A stretch of DNA of 64,000 nucleotides, from assembly GCA_963665865.2 (NCBI GenBank), contig CAXXWF010000001.1, positions 434,001-498,000 of the forward strand, in the 5' to 3' direction. The stretch is from PHAA01 sp963665865. GTDB lineage: Bacteria; Bacillota; Syntrophomonadia; Syntrophomonadales; Syntrophomonadaceae. Shown piece by piece: positions 17,437-26,047 of this stretch. Below the pieces are notes generated by a model. It was not told the DNA's origin and ran no database searches. It was given only the letters and a program-made list of their open reading frames with translations. The translations under genes were made by a program, and so were the position numbers. Within the stretch, counting starts at the first letter, position 1; each line of letters begins with the position of its first letter.

Positions 17437-18383
17437 TCCGCATCATCCTTTCCCGGATTTTCTCCGATAACCGTAAGAAAAACATCCTCCAGGGTCGGCA
17501 GCTTTTGCGCAAATTCGGCAACAGATATACCTGCGTTTTCCAGGCGGTTCAGAATATCCGTCATTTGCTTGATGCTCCCGTCAGTTATTATGGTAAGCGT
17601 TTGGCTTTCCCCGTCAAGACTAGCTTTGTAATCACTTAGCAAAGTGCGAGCTGATTGCAGCTCTTGCTCATCACGAAAGCTCAGAATGATATGTCCATGG
17701 GGAAGCAGCTTTTTTAATTCTTCTGTGGTTCCTTCAGCAACAATCTTGCCTTCATTGAGGATGGCAATATGATCGGCAAGTTGGTCCGCCTCGTCCAAAT
17801 ATTGGGTAGTTAAAAACACCGTAGTTCCTAAATGGGCAAGCTCTTTGATGATCTTCCACATTGCTAAACGACCTTGCGGATCCAGACCGGTCGTTGGCTC
17901 ATCAAGGAATACGACGGAAGGAGACCCCAGCAAACCCATCGCTAGGTCAAGCCGCCGGCGCATGCCGCCAGAATAGGTCGCAACCCGCCGGTCGGCGGCT
18001 TCCAGCAGATCAAACCGTTCCAGTAATGCATCGGCTTTTTTATTTGCGTCATGCAGATGGCGCAGTTTGCCAATCATACGCAGGTTCTCTCTGCCGGTTA
18101 AAATATAATCCACAGCTGCGTTCTGCCCAGTCAAACTGATTTCTTCGCGGATTCGCTCCGGCTGCCGGACAACATCAATGCCGCATACATGGGCGCTCCC
18201 TTTATCGGGCTTGAGTAAAGTAGAAAGGATTTTAATCGTTGTGGTTTTGCCCGCACCATTAGAACCCAGCAGGGCAAAAATGCTGCCTTTCCGCACTGTA
18301 AAATTTATTTTCTGCAGGACCTTAACATTCTTAAATGATTTCTCTAGGTCGTTTACTGAAACTGCTGTATTAGTTTGCATCAT
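17433..18383 (-). CDS. DrrA-like ABC exporter ATPase
   Basis: A 316-residue ATPase with Walker A GSNGAGKTT near residue 39, signature YSGGMRRRLD near 142, Walker B VVFLDEPTTGLDP near 162, and the H-loop region. The C-terminal extension past 230 is typical of the drug-resistance DrrA subfamily. It works with the permease gene that overlaps its end. Downstream of the PadR and pentapeptide genes (8-base gap), it belongs to a four-gene operon. Confidence 0.92.
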   Translation of the reverse strand: MMQTNTAVSVNDLEKSFKNVKVLQKINFTVRKGSIFALLGSNGAGKTTTIKILSTLLKPDKGSAHVCGIDVVRQPERIREEISLTGQNAAVDYILTGRENLRMIGKLRHLHDANKKADALLERFDLLEAADRRVATYSGGMRRRLDLAMGLLGSPSVVFLDEPTTGLDPQGRLAMWKIIKELAHLGTTVFLTTQYLDEADQLADHIAILNEGKIVAEGTTEELKKLLPHGHIILSFRDEQELQSARTLLSDYKASLDGESQTLTIITDGSIKQMTDILNRLENAGISVAEFAQKLPTLEDVFLTVIGENPGKDDAE

Positions 18384-18391
18384 AATCCCCC

Positions 18392-19231
18392 CTAAATTAC
18401 CGTGACATTAGTCAAGTTGGCTCTGCTGCCTTTTAACACTGCATAGATTAACTTATCCATGGTGGCGCCATCGAAGATGGTCTTTTTGGCATCAGTCCAG
18501 CGAAAGGATACATTCCTGAAAACGGCGTTTCTAAAAGAAGTCCTCGTCAGCCCGGCCTGGTCAAATATGACACCGGTGAAGATCTGGTTATCGAAACAGA
18601 CCCCGCTTAAATCCGAGCTTTTAAAATCCGTACCATCAAGGACACAGTTTTCAAAAGTAGTACCACTCAAATCAGCTTTAGTTATTATGGTCTCAGTGAG
18701 GTTTGCGCCATTAAATTTTGCGCCCCGCAAGTCTGAAGTGCTTAAATCCGTCTTCTCAAGAATGCAGTTTTGAAAACTGGCGTTACCTAACGCTGCTGAT
18801 GTCAGTCTCGCCCTGGTAAGGTTCGAATTATCAAACTTTACTTCTCGCAAATCACAGTTTTTAAAAGAGCTGCCCGTCAAGTCTGAATCACTGAAATCAG
18901 ACCCTTTTAAGGCGCTGTTGGCAAATTTGCCATCATGCACCGTTACGCCCTTAAAGTCGGAATTTGGAAGGTTAGCCATTGAAAAATTCGTCATGACCAA
19001 CCGCTGCAGCCCTCTTGCATGAGTAGATACGGTATTAATGGTTTCCTCAATATCTCCGATGGAGTCAATGGTCATGGTATAAGCCGTTTCATCATCGTAC
19101 CCTTGTTTTTTCAAGTCATCCATGCGCTCCTGCAAATCTTTGCGCAATTCTTCTTTCAAATCCCCGACTGTGTGTAATCCCTCATAGGAGGCAAACACTC
19201 CGTTTAAATAATTGTTTAATTTTTCATTCAT
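18392..19231 (-). CDS. Pentapeptide-repeat protein with N-terminal PadR-associated helical domain
   Basis: 279 residues from the ATG encoding MNEKLNN. Residues 1-80 resemble the helical prefix domain found in PadR-linked proteins (ELRKDLQERMDDLKKQGYDDETAY...SIGDIEETI). From about 85 to the end, A(D/N)LXX-type pentapeptide repeats form a right-handed beta-helix (GSDFSDSDLTGSSFKNCDL and many more). Pentapeptide proteins can mimic DNA and protect gyrase, or act as scaffolds. Its place between a PadR regulator and a DrrAB exporter suggests a resistance or self-protection role, which is inference. A longer frame starts four codons earlier at GTG, which overlaps the ribosome-binding site. Confidence 0.83.
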   Translation of the reverse strand: MNEKLNNYLNGVFASYEGLHTVGDLKEELRKDLQERMDDLKKQGYDDETAYTMTIDSIGDIEETINTVSTHARGLQRLVMTNFSMANLPNSDFKGVTVHDGKFANSALKGSDFSDSDLTGSSFKNCDLREVKFDNSNLTRARLTSAALGNASFQNCILEKTDLSTSDLRGAKFNGANLTETIITKADLSGTTFENCVLDGTDFKSSDLSGVCFDNQIFTGVIFDQAGLTRTSFRNAVFRNVSFRWTDAKKTIFDGATMDKLIYAVLKGSRANLTNVTVI

Positions 19232-19249
19232 TGTAGTTACCACCTTTCC

Positions 19250-19579
19250 TTATAGTAATTGATCTAGAATACGCTTAGCGTACTCCCAGTTATTTTTGTT
19301 TTCAGAATATATCCCTTTTCCTTGTTCAGTAATCCTATAATACTTTCTTCTTCCCCCCTGAGTGGCATCACCCCAATATGAAGTTATAACGCCATCATTT
19401 TCCAGCCTCTTCAAGCTCGAATACATAGTAGCCTCCTTAAGTTCATACTCGCCATGGGAGGTTGAGTGTATCAATTTCGATATTTCATACCCATATTTAT
19501 CACCGTTTAAGAGCAACTTCAAGATCATCGTATCCGTGTGTCCTCTAAGTAAATCCGAGGAGATTTTATTATCAATCAT
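19250..19579 (-). CDS. PadR family transcriptional regulator (controls pentapeptide/ABC operon)
   Basis: A 109-residue winged-helix protein. The core LLNGDKYGYEISK...LKEATMYSSLKRLENDGVI...GGRRKYYRIT is diagnostic for PadR. GGAGG precedes the ATG. It is first in an operon with the pentapeptide and ABC exporter genes, 18 bases before the next start, and should repress it until a ligand binds. A promoter with an inverted repeat lies upstream at 19600-19628. Confidence 0.92.
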   Translation of the reverse strand: MIDNKISSDLLRGHTDTMILKLLLNGDKYGYEISKLIHSTSHGEYELKEATMYSSLKRLENDGVITSYWGDATQGGRRKYYRITEQGKGIYSENKNNWEYAKRILDQLL

Positions 19580-19599
19580 GGTGGCACCTCCATAGATAA

Positions 19600-19628
19600 A
19601 ATGTACATCGTATTACTATGACTGTCAA
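19600..19628 (-). promoter_or_regulatory. PadR operon promoter with 15-bp inverted repeat in the spacer
   Basis: On the minus strand TTGACA (19623-19628) and TACATT (19600-19605) are 17 bases apart. The spacer is filled by a 7-1-7 inverted repeat at 19606-19620 (CATAGTA-A-TACGATG on the minus strand, one mismatch). A repressor bound there would block RNA polymerase. Confidence 0.7.
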
Positions 19629-19774
19629 GGTAATGTTGTCATTGTTGTATCACTATTGAAATCCTAGGTTGGTCGGAATGTGCAATTTGGATAGGATGTA
19701 GGACTATTAATGGATCTGCCAAAACAGTCATTAAGACGGCTAATTAAAATGGCTGCTAATTACTAAATGTAATA

Positions 19775-19820
19775 TTGACATACATAGAACTTCTATGCAT
19801 AATAAATACATAGAAGTATT
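19775..19820 (+). promoter_or_regulatory. Promoter of second PadR gene with matching 15-bp operator
   Basis: TTGACA (19775-19780) and CATAAT (19798-19803) are 17 bases apart. The spacer contains a perfect 7-1-7 palindrome, CATAGAACTTCTATG (19783-19797). A further half-site, CATAGAAGTATT, lies at 19809-19820 around the start point. The layout mirrors the divergent promoter at 19600-19628. Confidence 0.8.
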
Positions 19821-19840
19821 AGGTATAGTGGGGGGATCTA

Positions 19841-20179
19841 ATGAATGTATCTAAAGACTTAATTGCAGCTTCTGCGACACCCCTAATTTTGGCCATTCTC
19901 AAGGAAAATGACAGTTATGGGTATGCGATTATCAAACGGGTGAAAGAGATGTCCGGAAATGAACTGGTATGGACGGAAGGTATGCTGTATCCGGTATTGC
20001 ACCGCCTCGAGGAGCAGCTGTTAATAGAATCATATTGGAGTAAATCGGATGCAGGCCGGCAGCGTAAATATTATCGGATTAAAGAGAGTGGGTTAAACGA
20101 ATTGGAACTACAAAAAAAGCAATGGCAGATAGTGCATTCTGCTCTATCTAAAACTTGGAGTGAAGACGAAAAGGCGTAA
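19841..20179 (+). CDS. PadR family transcriptional regulator (second)
   Basis: A 112-residue PadR protein with the core SYGYAIIKRV...WTEGMLYPVLHRLEEQLLIESYW...GRQRKYYRI. GGGGG precedes the ATG. It is 11 bases upstream of a membrane protein gene that carries the PadR-associated prefix domain, and is divergent from the other PadR operon. Autoregulation through the palindrome in its own promoter is likely. Confidence 0.92.
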   Translation: MNVSKDLIAASATPLILAILKENDSYGYAIIKRVKEMSGNELVWTEGMLYPVLHRLEEQLLIESYWSKSDAGRQRKYYRIKESGLNELELQKKQWQIVHSALSKTWSEDEKA

Positions 20180-20190
20180 GGAGGGAAAGC

Positions 20191-21546
20191 ATGTTTGACT
20201 TAGAAATGCAGATTCATTCATGGAGTGATCATTTAAGATCACATGGTAATCTTAAAGAAGTAGATATCGGTGAACTGGAAAGTCATTTGCGGGAAGAGAT
20301 TGATGACTTGATTTCAGCAGGACTTAGCCCAGATGAATCATTTCTTATTAGTGTGAAACGCTTAGGTAATTTGGATGCGATTTCACATGAGTTTGCCAAG
20401 GTTAATACCGAGAATCTATGGAAACATTTGTTTATTGACCCGGTAGATAGTACGGCAAAAAAAGAAAGCAGGCGCGATATTGCTTTGGTAGTGATTTTTG
20501 CGCTGCTAGCAGGGACACTAATCAAAATTCCGGAATTATTTGGATTAGGATTTAATGCCCCAGGTGCCGAACATTTCTATTTAAAAAACATAAGCCTGTT
20601 TATTCTGCCGTTTATCGCCGCGTTCTTTCTAATCAAGAGAAAAGCTGCCAGGAAAACATGGTTAACTATTATGGTGTCTTTTATCATTGCGGCACTGATT
20701 ATTAATATCTATCCGTCATTTTCCCCATATAATACTGAATATTTAAGCAGTCTTCATTTACCATTACTATTGTGGTTAATCGTTGGCGTGGCCTATATTG
20801 GCAGAGAATGGCGAAGCAGCCAGGGCAAAATGAATTTTATACGCTTTACAGGTGAAATGGTGGTCTACGGTGTATTGGTATCTGCGGGAGTGATGGTATT
20901 AGGCATGTTTACTCAAGTCATATTTTCCGCCATTCAGGTTAATGTCGGCAAATTCCTGGGGGATTATTATTTTATTTATGGAGCCTGTGCGGCAGTCCTA
21001 ATAACTGCTTATTTAGTTGATGCAAAGAAAAGTATAGTTGAAAATTTTGCGCCTATTTTAGCAAAAATATTTAGTCCTTTATTCTTGGCACTTATGGTTT
21101 CGTTCTTAGTAGTGATAATTATTACCGGTAAGAGTCCATTTATGGAACGGGAATTTTTAATAGCATTTGATCTCATGCTTGCTCTAGTATTGGGATTGGT
21201 TTTATACGTTATTTCGTCACGCAATAATCAACAACCGCCCAACATGTTTGATTATCTGAATCTTGCCCTAATCCTAATAGCATTTGTTATTGATGGGGTT
21301 GCCCTATCTGCCATACTTTTCCGCTTGTCGGCCTTTGGCATCACCCCCAATAAGATTGCAGCTTTGGGAGAAAATCTAATTTTATTAGGTAACTTAGGCG
21401 GCCTGGCGTGGCTATATGTTGTCTATTTCAAAAGAAAATGTGATTTTATCAAGCTAGAAAAATGGCAGACAGGTTATCTATATGTTTATTTCATCTGGAC
21501 CGCAATAGTCGCATTTATATTTCCGATCCTATTTAGGTTTTATTAG
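20191..21546 (+). CDS. Permease-prefix-domain multi-pass membrane protein
   Basis: A 451-residue protein. Residues 1-75 form the helical prefix domain (ELESHLREEIDDLISAGLSPDESFLISVKRLGN) commonly found in partners of PadR regulators. The remainder holds about ten membrane helices with short loops. No transporter motif is evident. It is co-transcribed with the upstream PadR gene. The pair fits the known PadR plus membrane-partner arrangement; what it senses is not known. Confidence 0.8.
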   Translation: MFDLEMQIHSWSDHLRSHGNLKEVDIGELESHLREEIDDLISAGLSPDESFLISVKRLGNLDAISHEFAKVNTENLWKHLFIDPVDSTAKKESRRDIALVVIFALLAGTLIKIPELFGLGFNAPGAEHFYLKNISLFILPFIAAFFLIKRKAARKTWLTIMVSFIIAALIINIYPSFSPYNTEYLSSLHLPLLLWLIVGVAYIGREWRSSQGKMNFIRFTGEMVVYGVLVSAGVMVLGMFTQVIFSAIQVNVGKFLGDYYFIYGACAAVLITAYLVDAKKSIVENFAPILAKIFSPLFLALMVSFLVVIIITGKSPFMEREFLIAFDLMLALVLGLVLYVISSRNNQQPPNMFDYLNLALILIAFVIDGVALSAILFRLSAFGITPNKIAALGENLILLGNLGGLAWLYVVYFKRKCDFIKLEKWQTGYLYVYFIWTAIVAFIFPILFRFY

Positions 21547-21608
21547 TGTGTATGGGTGTTAGGGATTAGCTAATCTAGTTGCCAAAATAAAGCGATTTAG
21601 GGGTGGAT

Positions 21609-22235
21609 ATGTTGGATCCTAGAACATGTTATAATTCTTTGCTTGCTCAAAAATTGATTGAAGGTCTGGATAAGCGTAATATTGAAGGGGTTTATTGTGA
21701 GACTAAGGAAGAAGCCGTCAAAAAAGCTCTCGAAATGATTCCGAAAGACAGCTTGGTATCATGCGGAAGCTCGGCTACACTACGCGAAATAGGGTTACAG
21801 ATTGCTTTGAAAAATGAAGGGTATAATTTCTTAGACCCGGCGGAGCCGCAGGGAGGTATAGCCAAGGATGAAGCGGCCCATCAAGCATTGGGAGCTGATT
21901 ACTTTTTGATGAGTACCAATGCTATTGCACAAACGGGCCAACTGGTTAACATTGATGGGTACGGGAACCGAGTAGCCGCCCTCATCTTTGGGCCGAAACA
22001 TGTAATAGTTATAGTGGGGATTAATAAAGTTGAACCCAATCTAGACGCAGCCATACTCAGAGCAAAAAATTATGCCGCTGCCCTGACCTGCCTGATATTC
22101 AAACAGGACTACGCCTCTTGGGATGAACTGGCTAAGGTAGCTGAAGAAGCCAATAGCCACCTTGTAGTAACCAGTAAACAAGCTATAAGAGGGAGAATCA
22201 GGGTAATACTTGTGGGAGAATCTTTAGGATATTAA
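21609..22235 (+). CDS. LUD domain (LutC/YkgG-like) protein
   Basis: A 208-residue single-domain protein of the LUD family: PKDSLVSCGSSATLREIGL, a Gly-rich DPAEPQGG loop, and LMSTNAIAQTGQLVNIDGYGNRVAALIFGPKHVIVIVG. LutC-type proteins take part in lactate oxidation with LutA and LutB, but stand-alone LUD proteins are common in anaerobes and of unknown role; lutAB are not nearby. The start could be GTG two codons earlier; both have poor ribosome-binding sequence. Confidence 0.85.
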   Translation: MLDPRTCYNSLLAQKLIEGLDKRNIEGVYCETKEEAVKKALEMIPKDSLVSCGSSATLREIGLQIALKNEGYNFLDPAEPQGGIAKDEAAHQALGADYFLMSTNAIAQTGQLVNIDGYGNRVAALIFGPKHVIVIVGINKVEPNLDAAILRAKNYAAALTCLIFKQDYASWDELAKVAEEANSHLVVTSKQAIRGRIRVILVGESLGY

Positions 22236-22267
22236 GATATATATAGTCATGTGATTATACCGTTTAT

Positions 22268-22432
22268 ATGGTTAAGACAAGTATAACAGTTGACGAAAGA
22301 ATGCCTGAAATTGAGGCAGGTACAGGACAGGCGACAATTAGGTTCGCGGAAAGAGGATATAGAATTCATTGTATAGAAATGGGCATAATCTTACTCTGTT
22401 ATTACTGCAAAAATGCGAAAACAATACTTTAA
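22268..22432 (+). pseudogene. SAM-dependent methyltransferase fragment
   Basis: A 54-residue frame holds EIEAGTGQATIRFAERGYR, close to the motif I region of class I methyltransferases (E-x-G-x-GTGQAT). The rest of the enzyme is missing on both sides and no ribosome-binding site is seen. Confidence 0.6.
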
Positions 22433-22502
22433 CCCCAGTGCATTAATATAATACGAGAGCAGATAATATAGGGTACTTCGACTAGACTTGCTCCATAAAC
22501 AT

Positions 22503-22535
22503 AAAAGAAGCCTTCAAGATCAGATGGCTTCTTTT
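22503..22535. terminator. Bidirectional hairpin terminator
   Basis: AAAAGAAGCC (22503-22512) pairs with GGCTTCTTTT (22526-22535), giving a U-rich end in both directions. It follows the minus-strand DUF1540 gene by 36 bases. Confidence 0.72.
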
Positions 22536-22570
22536 AGTTGGGTAAGCTATTACTGTTTGCCAATCATATT

Positions 22571-22735
22571 TTACTCTGAATGCGCTTCGAAGGTACTACA
22601 ACAGGTTCCATCGGCAGTTTTTGCCTTACCGTCTCCCATCGCTGAAACCATCAACTGTGAGGCATAACAAGCCTGGCTTTTGTTATACTTACAGTTGTCT
22701 ACGCTGCACTGCACTTTTAAGCTAGGTGATTTCAT
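22571..22735 (-). CDS. DUF1540 domain small Cys-rich protein (54 aa)
   Basis: The minus-strand frame encodes 54 residues starting MKSPSLKVQCSVDNCKYN. The pattern C-x4-C-x7-C-x21-C-C with a final TFEAH is the DUF1540 family, small probable metal-binding proteins common in clostridia and often sporulation-associated. A perfect AAGGAGG precedes the ATG and a terminator follows. Function unknown. Confidence 0.85.
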   Translation of the reverse strand: MKSPSLKVQCSVDNCKYNKSQACYASQLMVSAMGDGKAKTADGTCCSTFEAHSE

Positions 22736-22806
22736 TTCCCGCCTCCTTACTCATAAGATATCTTTATCTTGCCCAGTGAGAAAATATAGCATACAAATTG
22801 CCAACT

Positions 22807-22968
22807 GCAAAAGGCTTGGAGGAATTAGGGCCTGAAGCCTTCACCTACGAGGTCCTGGAGGAAAAGGAAGCTGATGATGTTACCGATATGCGCTGGGAAC
22901 TTAAGCAGATGGAGATCCTGGTTGGAAAAATTACAGCCCTATGGAGATAGGGGATATAATTATGGTGG
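22807..22968 (+). pseudogene. Remnant resembling a GIY-YIG nuclease-family C-terminus
   Basis: One frame reads KGLEELGPEAFTYEVLEEKEADDV, then after a shift a second frame reads WLEKLQPYGDRGYN. Together they resemble the end of small GIY-YIG family proteins. The N-terminal catalytic part is absent and the frame is broken. Confidence 0.45.
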
Positions 22969-23205
22969 GAGGCAGCACATATGGAAGCCAGAAATGCTTC
23001 TGGAAGGCTGGTTGGATCGTTCTTCTGTCGGATGGTCTTCCAACCCTTTGTATCGCAATAACTCCAGTCATTTGTCCCGCATGCTAATAATTAGAGTTAG
23101 AATACTGCAAATATGGTATAAATAAACTGGTATCTATTAGGCATTTCCAATAAAGTTTAAAAATTGAAACGCTCAATTATGACTGTACCTAGGTGGAGGG
23201 TTTTT

Positions 23206-23832
23206 ATGCGAGTAATTAAGTTCGTACTGATTGCTATTGTACTAACGCTGATAGTAGGCTGTTCTTCTAGTCTTAATGAACTAGAACAATCAAAGCTTAG
23301 TAGGTTAGAAACTGAAAATAGTTTGTTGAAAGAACAAATTGCCCAATTCAATCAACCTCTTTCTATGACATACATTACATATATTGAAAAGATGAGGTTT
23401 GTCCCTAATGCTTCACAAATTTTAGCTTTACCGATTAAAGGCTCATATGTTTTAAGGCCTATAGAGCCCAATACGGTCGTGACTGTTTTTGATGCTGTTA
23501 GTACAGGTCAAAATGATCTATGGCTATATGTGGAAATACCAGTTTATGATACTCCAATGAACATGAAGGGTTGGATTATGGAGGCTGATACCGTAGCACT
23601 AACCAAAGATAATGTAAAATTAGTTCAAAGTGATCTTGTCGTAGGTAAAGGAACTAATATTTATAAAGTATTTGAATTTGAAAAGATTTTTACAACAAAC
23701 CCAGTTAAAGAAACCTTTGATAGACGGGGAAGATTGGTAGAAAAAGTGAATGGCTGGGCCAGATTATCTTGCCCAGGAGGTTCAGATATATGGGTACAGG
23801 AAAAGGATTTAATATATCCGACAGTTGAATAG
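23206..23832 (+). CDS. Putative lipoprotein with SH3-like domains
   Basis: 208 residues from the ATG preceded by GGTGGAGGG. A signal peptide ends in the lipobox LIVGC (Cys near 20), followed by a short coiled-coil stretch (LNELEQSKLSRLETENSLLKE) and two beta-rich segments with G-W-I-M and D-I-W-V-Q patterns that look like bacterial SH3 domains. It is probably anchored on the outer face of the membrane. The role is unknown. A longer frame begins at 23164 but adds no sensible signal sequence. Confidence 0.7.
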   Translation: MRVIKFVLIAIVLTLIVGCSSSLNELEQSKLSRLETENSLLKEQIAQFNQPLSMTYITYIEKMRFVPNASQILALPIKGSYVLRPIEPNTVVTVFDAVSTGQNDLWLYVEIPVYDTPMNMKGWIMEADTVALTKDNVKLVQSDLVVGKGTNIYKVFEFEKIFTTNPVKETFDRRGRLVEKVNGWARLSCPGGSDIWVQEKDLIYPTVE

Positions 23833-23946
23833 AAAGAAACTGCTGCCTAACTTAGAGGTTGCAATATGATTGGATAAAGTTCCAAACTACGGCATCCTTC
23901 AATAATTAGCTTCGCATTATTCATATATAGTTCTACGCAATCTGTC

Positions 23947-24114
23947 AATGATACGTACCAATTATAGAAGTAAGTTAACATTAGTAATAAAATAGGACAC
24001 ACGAATTATAAATAAATCTATGGTTTAGGAGATTAATATGAGTTTATTTCAATTTTTAGCAAGTGATAAATTGCTAAAGGAAGTTAAGAATCCATATATA
24101 GAATTTATATCTAT
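23947..24114. repeat. Direct repeat A, copy 1
   Basis: 168 bases match 31616-31783 with no gaps and few substitutions. The repeat covers the promoter, ribosome-binding site and first 25 or so codons of the gene at 31707. Weaker similarity continues about 25 bases further upstream. Confidence 0.9.
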
Positions 24115-24123
24115 AAACTACCT
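24038..24123 (+). pseudogene. 5' fragment of a copy of the 31707-32198 gene
   Basis: From ATG 24038 the frame encodes MSLFQFLASDKLLKEVKNPY and a few more residues, nearly identical to the intact gene at 31707, then runs into unrelated sequence and a nearby stop. Sequence after 24115 (about 24151-24234) has a short coding-like frame of unknown origin. Confidence 0.75.
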
Positions 24124-24317
24124 TGCCAAACTGCACAACAAAGATAAGGCGCGGTACTCGATGTCAAAATTGATTATGGAATAGGGGAAACAACGTACCC
24201 CGCTTATGGGAATGCTTATAAGTTAGAAGTATAGGTTATGAGCATATTGTCATGTTGAAAGATTTAGAAACGCCTCCCATTATCCATATTTGGTTCTGAA
24301 CAGAAAGGATGTTTTTT

Positions 24318-24971
24318 ATGAAAAAATACGATACGATTATATTTGATTTAGATGGCACATTACTTAATACACTTGAAGACCTTACGAATAGTGTCAATTT
24401 TGCATTAGTGCGGTGTGGTTTTCCTTGCAGGACAATGGCGGAGGTTAGGAGTTTTCTGGGTAATGGTGCAGCACGTTTAATGGAACATTCTGTACCTGAC
24501 GGAATTAATAACCCTCAGTATGAAAAATGTCTTGCAGATTTTCGCAATCATTATCCACAGAATATGCAGAATAAGACTGATGCTTATAAAGGTATTATAG
24601 AGCTATTGGGACAATTATCAAAAGAAGATTATAAAATTGCAATTGTATCAAACAAATCTGATAAGGCAGTAAAGGAACTTAACCAAGTCTATTTTGGAAA
24701 ATATATAAAAGTAGCAATTGGAGAATCAGAAAATGTTTCTATAAAGCCAGCACCTGATACTGTATTTAAAGCACTTGAGGAATTAGGCTCTACTGTTGAT
24801 AAAGCACTATATGTAGGTGATTCAGAAGTTGATGTTAAAACAGCTAAAAATGCTGGAATGATGTGTGTAGGTGTAACATGGGGATTTAGAGATAAAGAAG
24901 TTTTGGAGCAGAATGGTGCAGACTACATTATAGATAGACCACAGGAATTATTGAAAATAATTGCTTATTAG
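24318..24971 (+). CDS. HAD-family phosphatase (phosphoglycolate-phosphatase-like)
   Basis: 217 residues from the ATG eight bases after AGAAAGGA. Haloacid dehalogenase motif I is IIFDLDGTLLNT, motif II the Ser of IVSNKSD, motif III the Lys of SIKPAPD, and motif IV GDSEVD. The helical cap (about 15-85) is the Gph type. It hydrolyses small phosphate esters; the exact substrate cannot be told from sequence. Confidence 0.87.
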   Translation: MKKYDTIIFDLDGTLLNTLEDLTNSVNFALVRCGFPCRTMAEVRSFLGNGAARLMEHSVPDGINNPQYEKCLADFRNHYPQNMQNKTDAYKGIIELLGQLSKEDYKIAIVSNKSDKAVKELNQVYFGKYIKVAIGESENVSIKPAPDTVFKALEELGSTVDKALYVGDSEVDVKTAKNAGMMCVGVTWGFRDKEVLEQNGADYIIDRPQELLKIIAY

Positions 24972-25097
24972 ATTGATTGTGTGAGAAGATCCATTCTCAG
25001 GATTATGAGCATGATATGTGCTGTGGTTAAGTCACAGTATTCTCTTATACTGCGTGAAATAAAATAATAATTTAGTATTAGAAAGAGGATCTGATAA

Positions 25098-25577
25098 ATG
25101 AATACCTTTATTTCCGAACGAACAATAAAAAAATATGTGCAAAAGTTGAACGCTTCTCCAGATAAAATATTTCCATTACTTTGTCCTACTATGGAGCATA
25201 AGTGGATTCAACCTTGGAAGTGCGAAATGATTTTTTCCCAATCTGGTTATGCTGAAGACAATTGTGTGTTTAGGACCAATTTTCCGGAAGATATAGAACC
25301 TGAAAATTGGATTGTCAGTCAGTATGAAAAGGATAAAACAATCCAATTTATACGCTTTAATAACTCTATAGTCATAAGGTATAATATTACCCTGGTTGAC
25401 AATGGAGATAGTACAACAGACGCTGCCATTGAGCAAATAATAACAGGATTAAACGAAAAAGGAAACAAGTACATTGTTTCTTATAAAGATGAATTATATA
25501 TGGAGGAAATATCAGCTTTGGAAAAGATGTTAAATCATTATCTTAATACTGGAAAAATGCTAAAAATAATTGAATAG
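25098..25577 (+). CDS. SRPBCC (START-like) superfamily protein
   Basis: A 159-residue protein with an N-terminal strand, NASPDKIFPLLCP (the usual first helix of this fold) and later strands with W and E residues lining a cavity. AGAGGA precedes the ATG. Such proteins bind hydrophobic ligands; no ligand can be named. It could instead be an uncharacterised relative. Confidence 0.55.
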   Translation: MNTFISERTIKKYVQKLNASPDKIFPLLCPTMEHKWIQPWKCEMIFSQSGYAEDNCVFRTNFPEDIEPENWIVSQYEKDKTIQFIRFNNSIVIRYNITLVDNGDSTTDAAIEQIITGLNEKGNKYIVSYKDELYMEEISALEKMLNHYLNTGKMLKIIE

Positions 25578-25603
25578 TTATCGTGTAGATACGGGTATTT
25601 CTA

Positions 25604-25807
25604 ATGAGAAAATCAAAAGTATTAGGTTGGATTTTGAAGGCGCTGTGGATCGGATTTATGATCGGTTTGGAGATTATTATAATTTCATCCAAGATAGATA
25701 TTGCATCCGGATCGAGTCCGGGTGCAATAACATATTTCTTAACAATATTCTGGACTGCTCAGGTTGTCATTATCGCCTACTATAATATGCTTTATATGCG
25801 TAAATAG
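25604..25807 (+). CDS. Putative small membrane protein (67 aa)
   Basis: Two hydrophobic helices (about 8-28 and 40-62) with a basic start (MRKSK) and end (MRK). The ribosome-binding sequence is poor, and the 3' end overlaps the minus-strand gene 25770-25946 by 38 bases. Not recognised. Confidence 0.4.
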   Translation: MRKSKVLGWILKALWIGFMIGLEIIIISSKIDIASGSSPGAITYFLTIFWTAQVVIIAYYNMLYMRK

Positions 25808-25946
25808 ATGCTAAAATAACAAATAATATAGTGGTAAAGATCGAAACCGAATGCACGTAGGTAGATGTTCTTGTTACTTGCCCAATCATACTTGATGCAG
25901 CAAATAAGAGGCAAAATGCAACGGTCCACTTTTGATATTTACTCAA
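25770..25946 (-). CDS. Putative small membrane protein (58 aa) downstream of repeat B
   Basis: TTG 25946 lies eight bases after GGAGG. The product starts MSKYQKWTVAFCLLF and has two hydrophobic helices and a basic tail. Its promoter and ribosome-binding site belong to repeat B, which also precedes the small membrane ORF at 12786-12953. The IS66 element sits immediately upstream of that block, so some upstream regulatory sequence may have been displaced. Confidence 0.45.
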   Translation of the reverse strand: MSKYQKWTVAFCLLFAASSMIGQVTRTSTYVHSVSIFTTILFVILASIYAYKAYYSRR

Positions 25947-25948
25947 AC

Positions 25949-26019
25949 TAAAGACCTCCAATGTTTGTTATTAATGATTATATTTTACATCAGTCAACAG
26001 AGTAAATGGACTTATTATT
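25949..26019. repeat. Direct repeat B, copy 2
   Basis: Matches 12957-13027 without gaps. The last eight bases (ttattatt, 26012-26019) are the left target-site copy of the IS66 element. Confidence 0.8.
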
Positions 26020-26047
26020 GTAAGCGTCAAAGACACTGTGACGTGAG

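Noticed and set aside
22807..23125. Intact small gene in this stretch
   Set aside because: The family-like segments lie in two different frames, so it is better read as a remnant.
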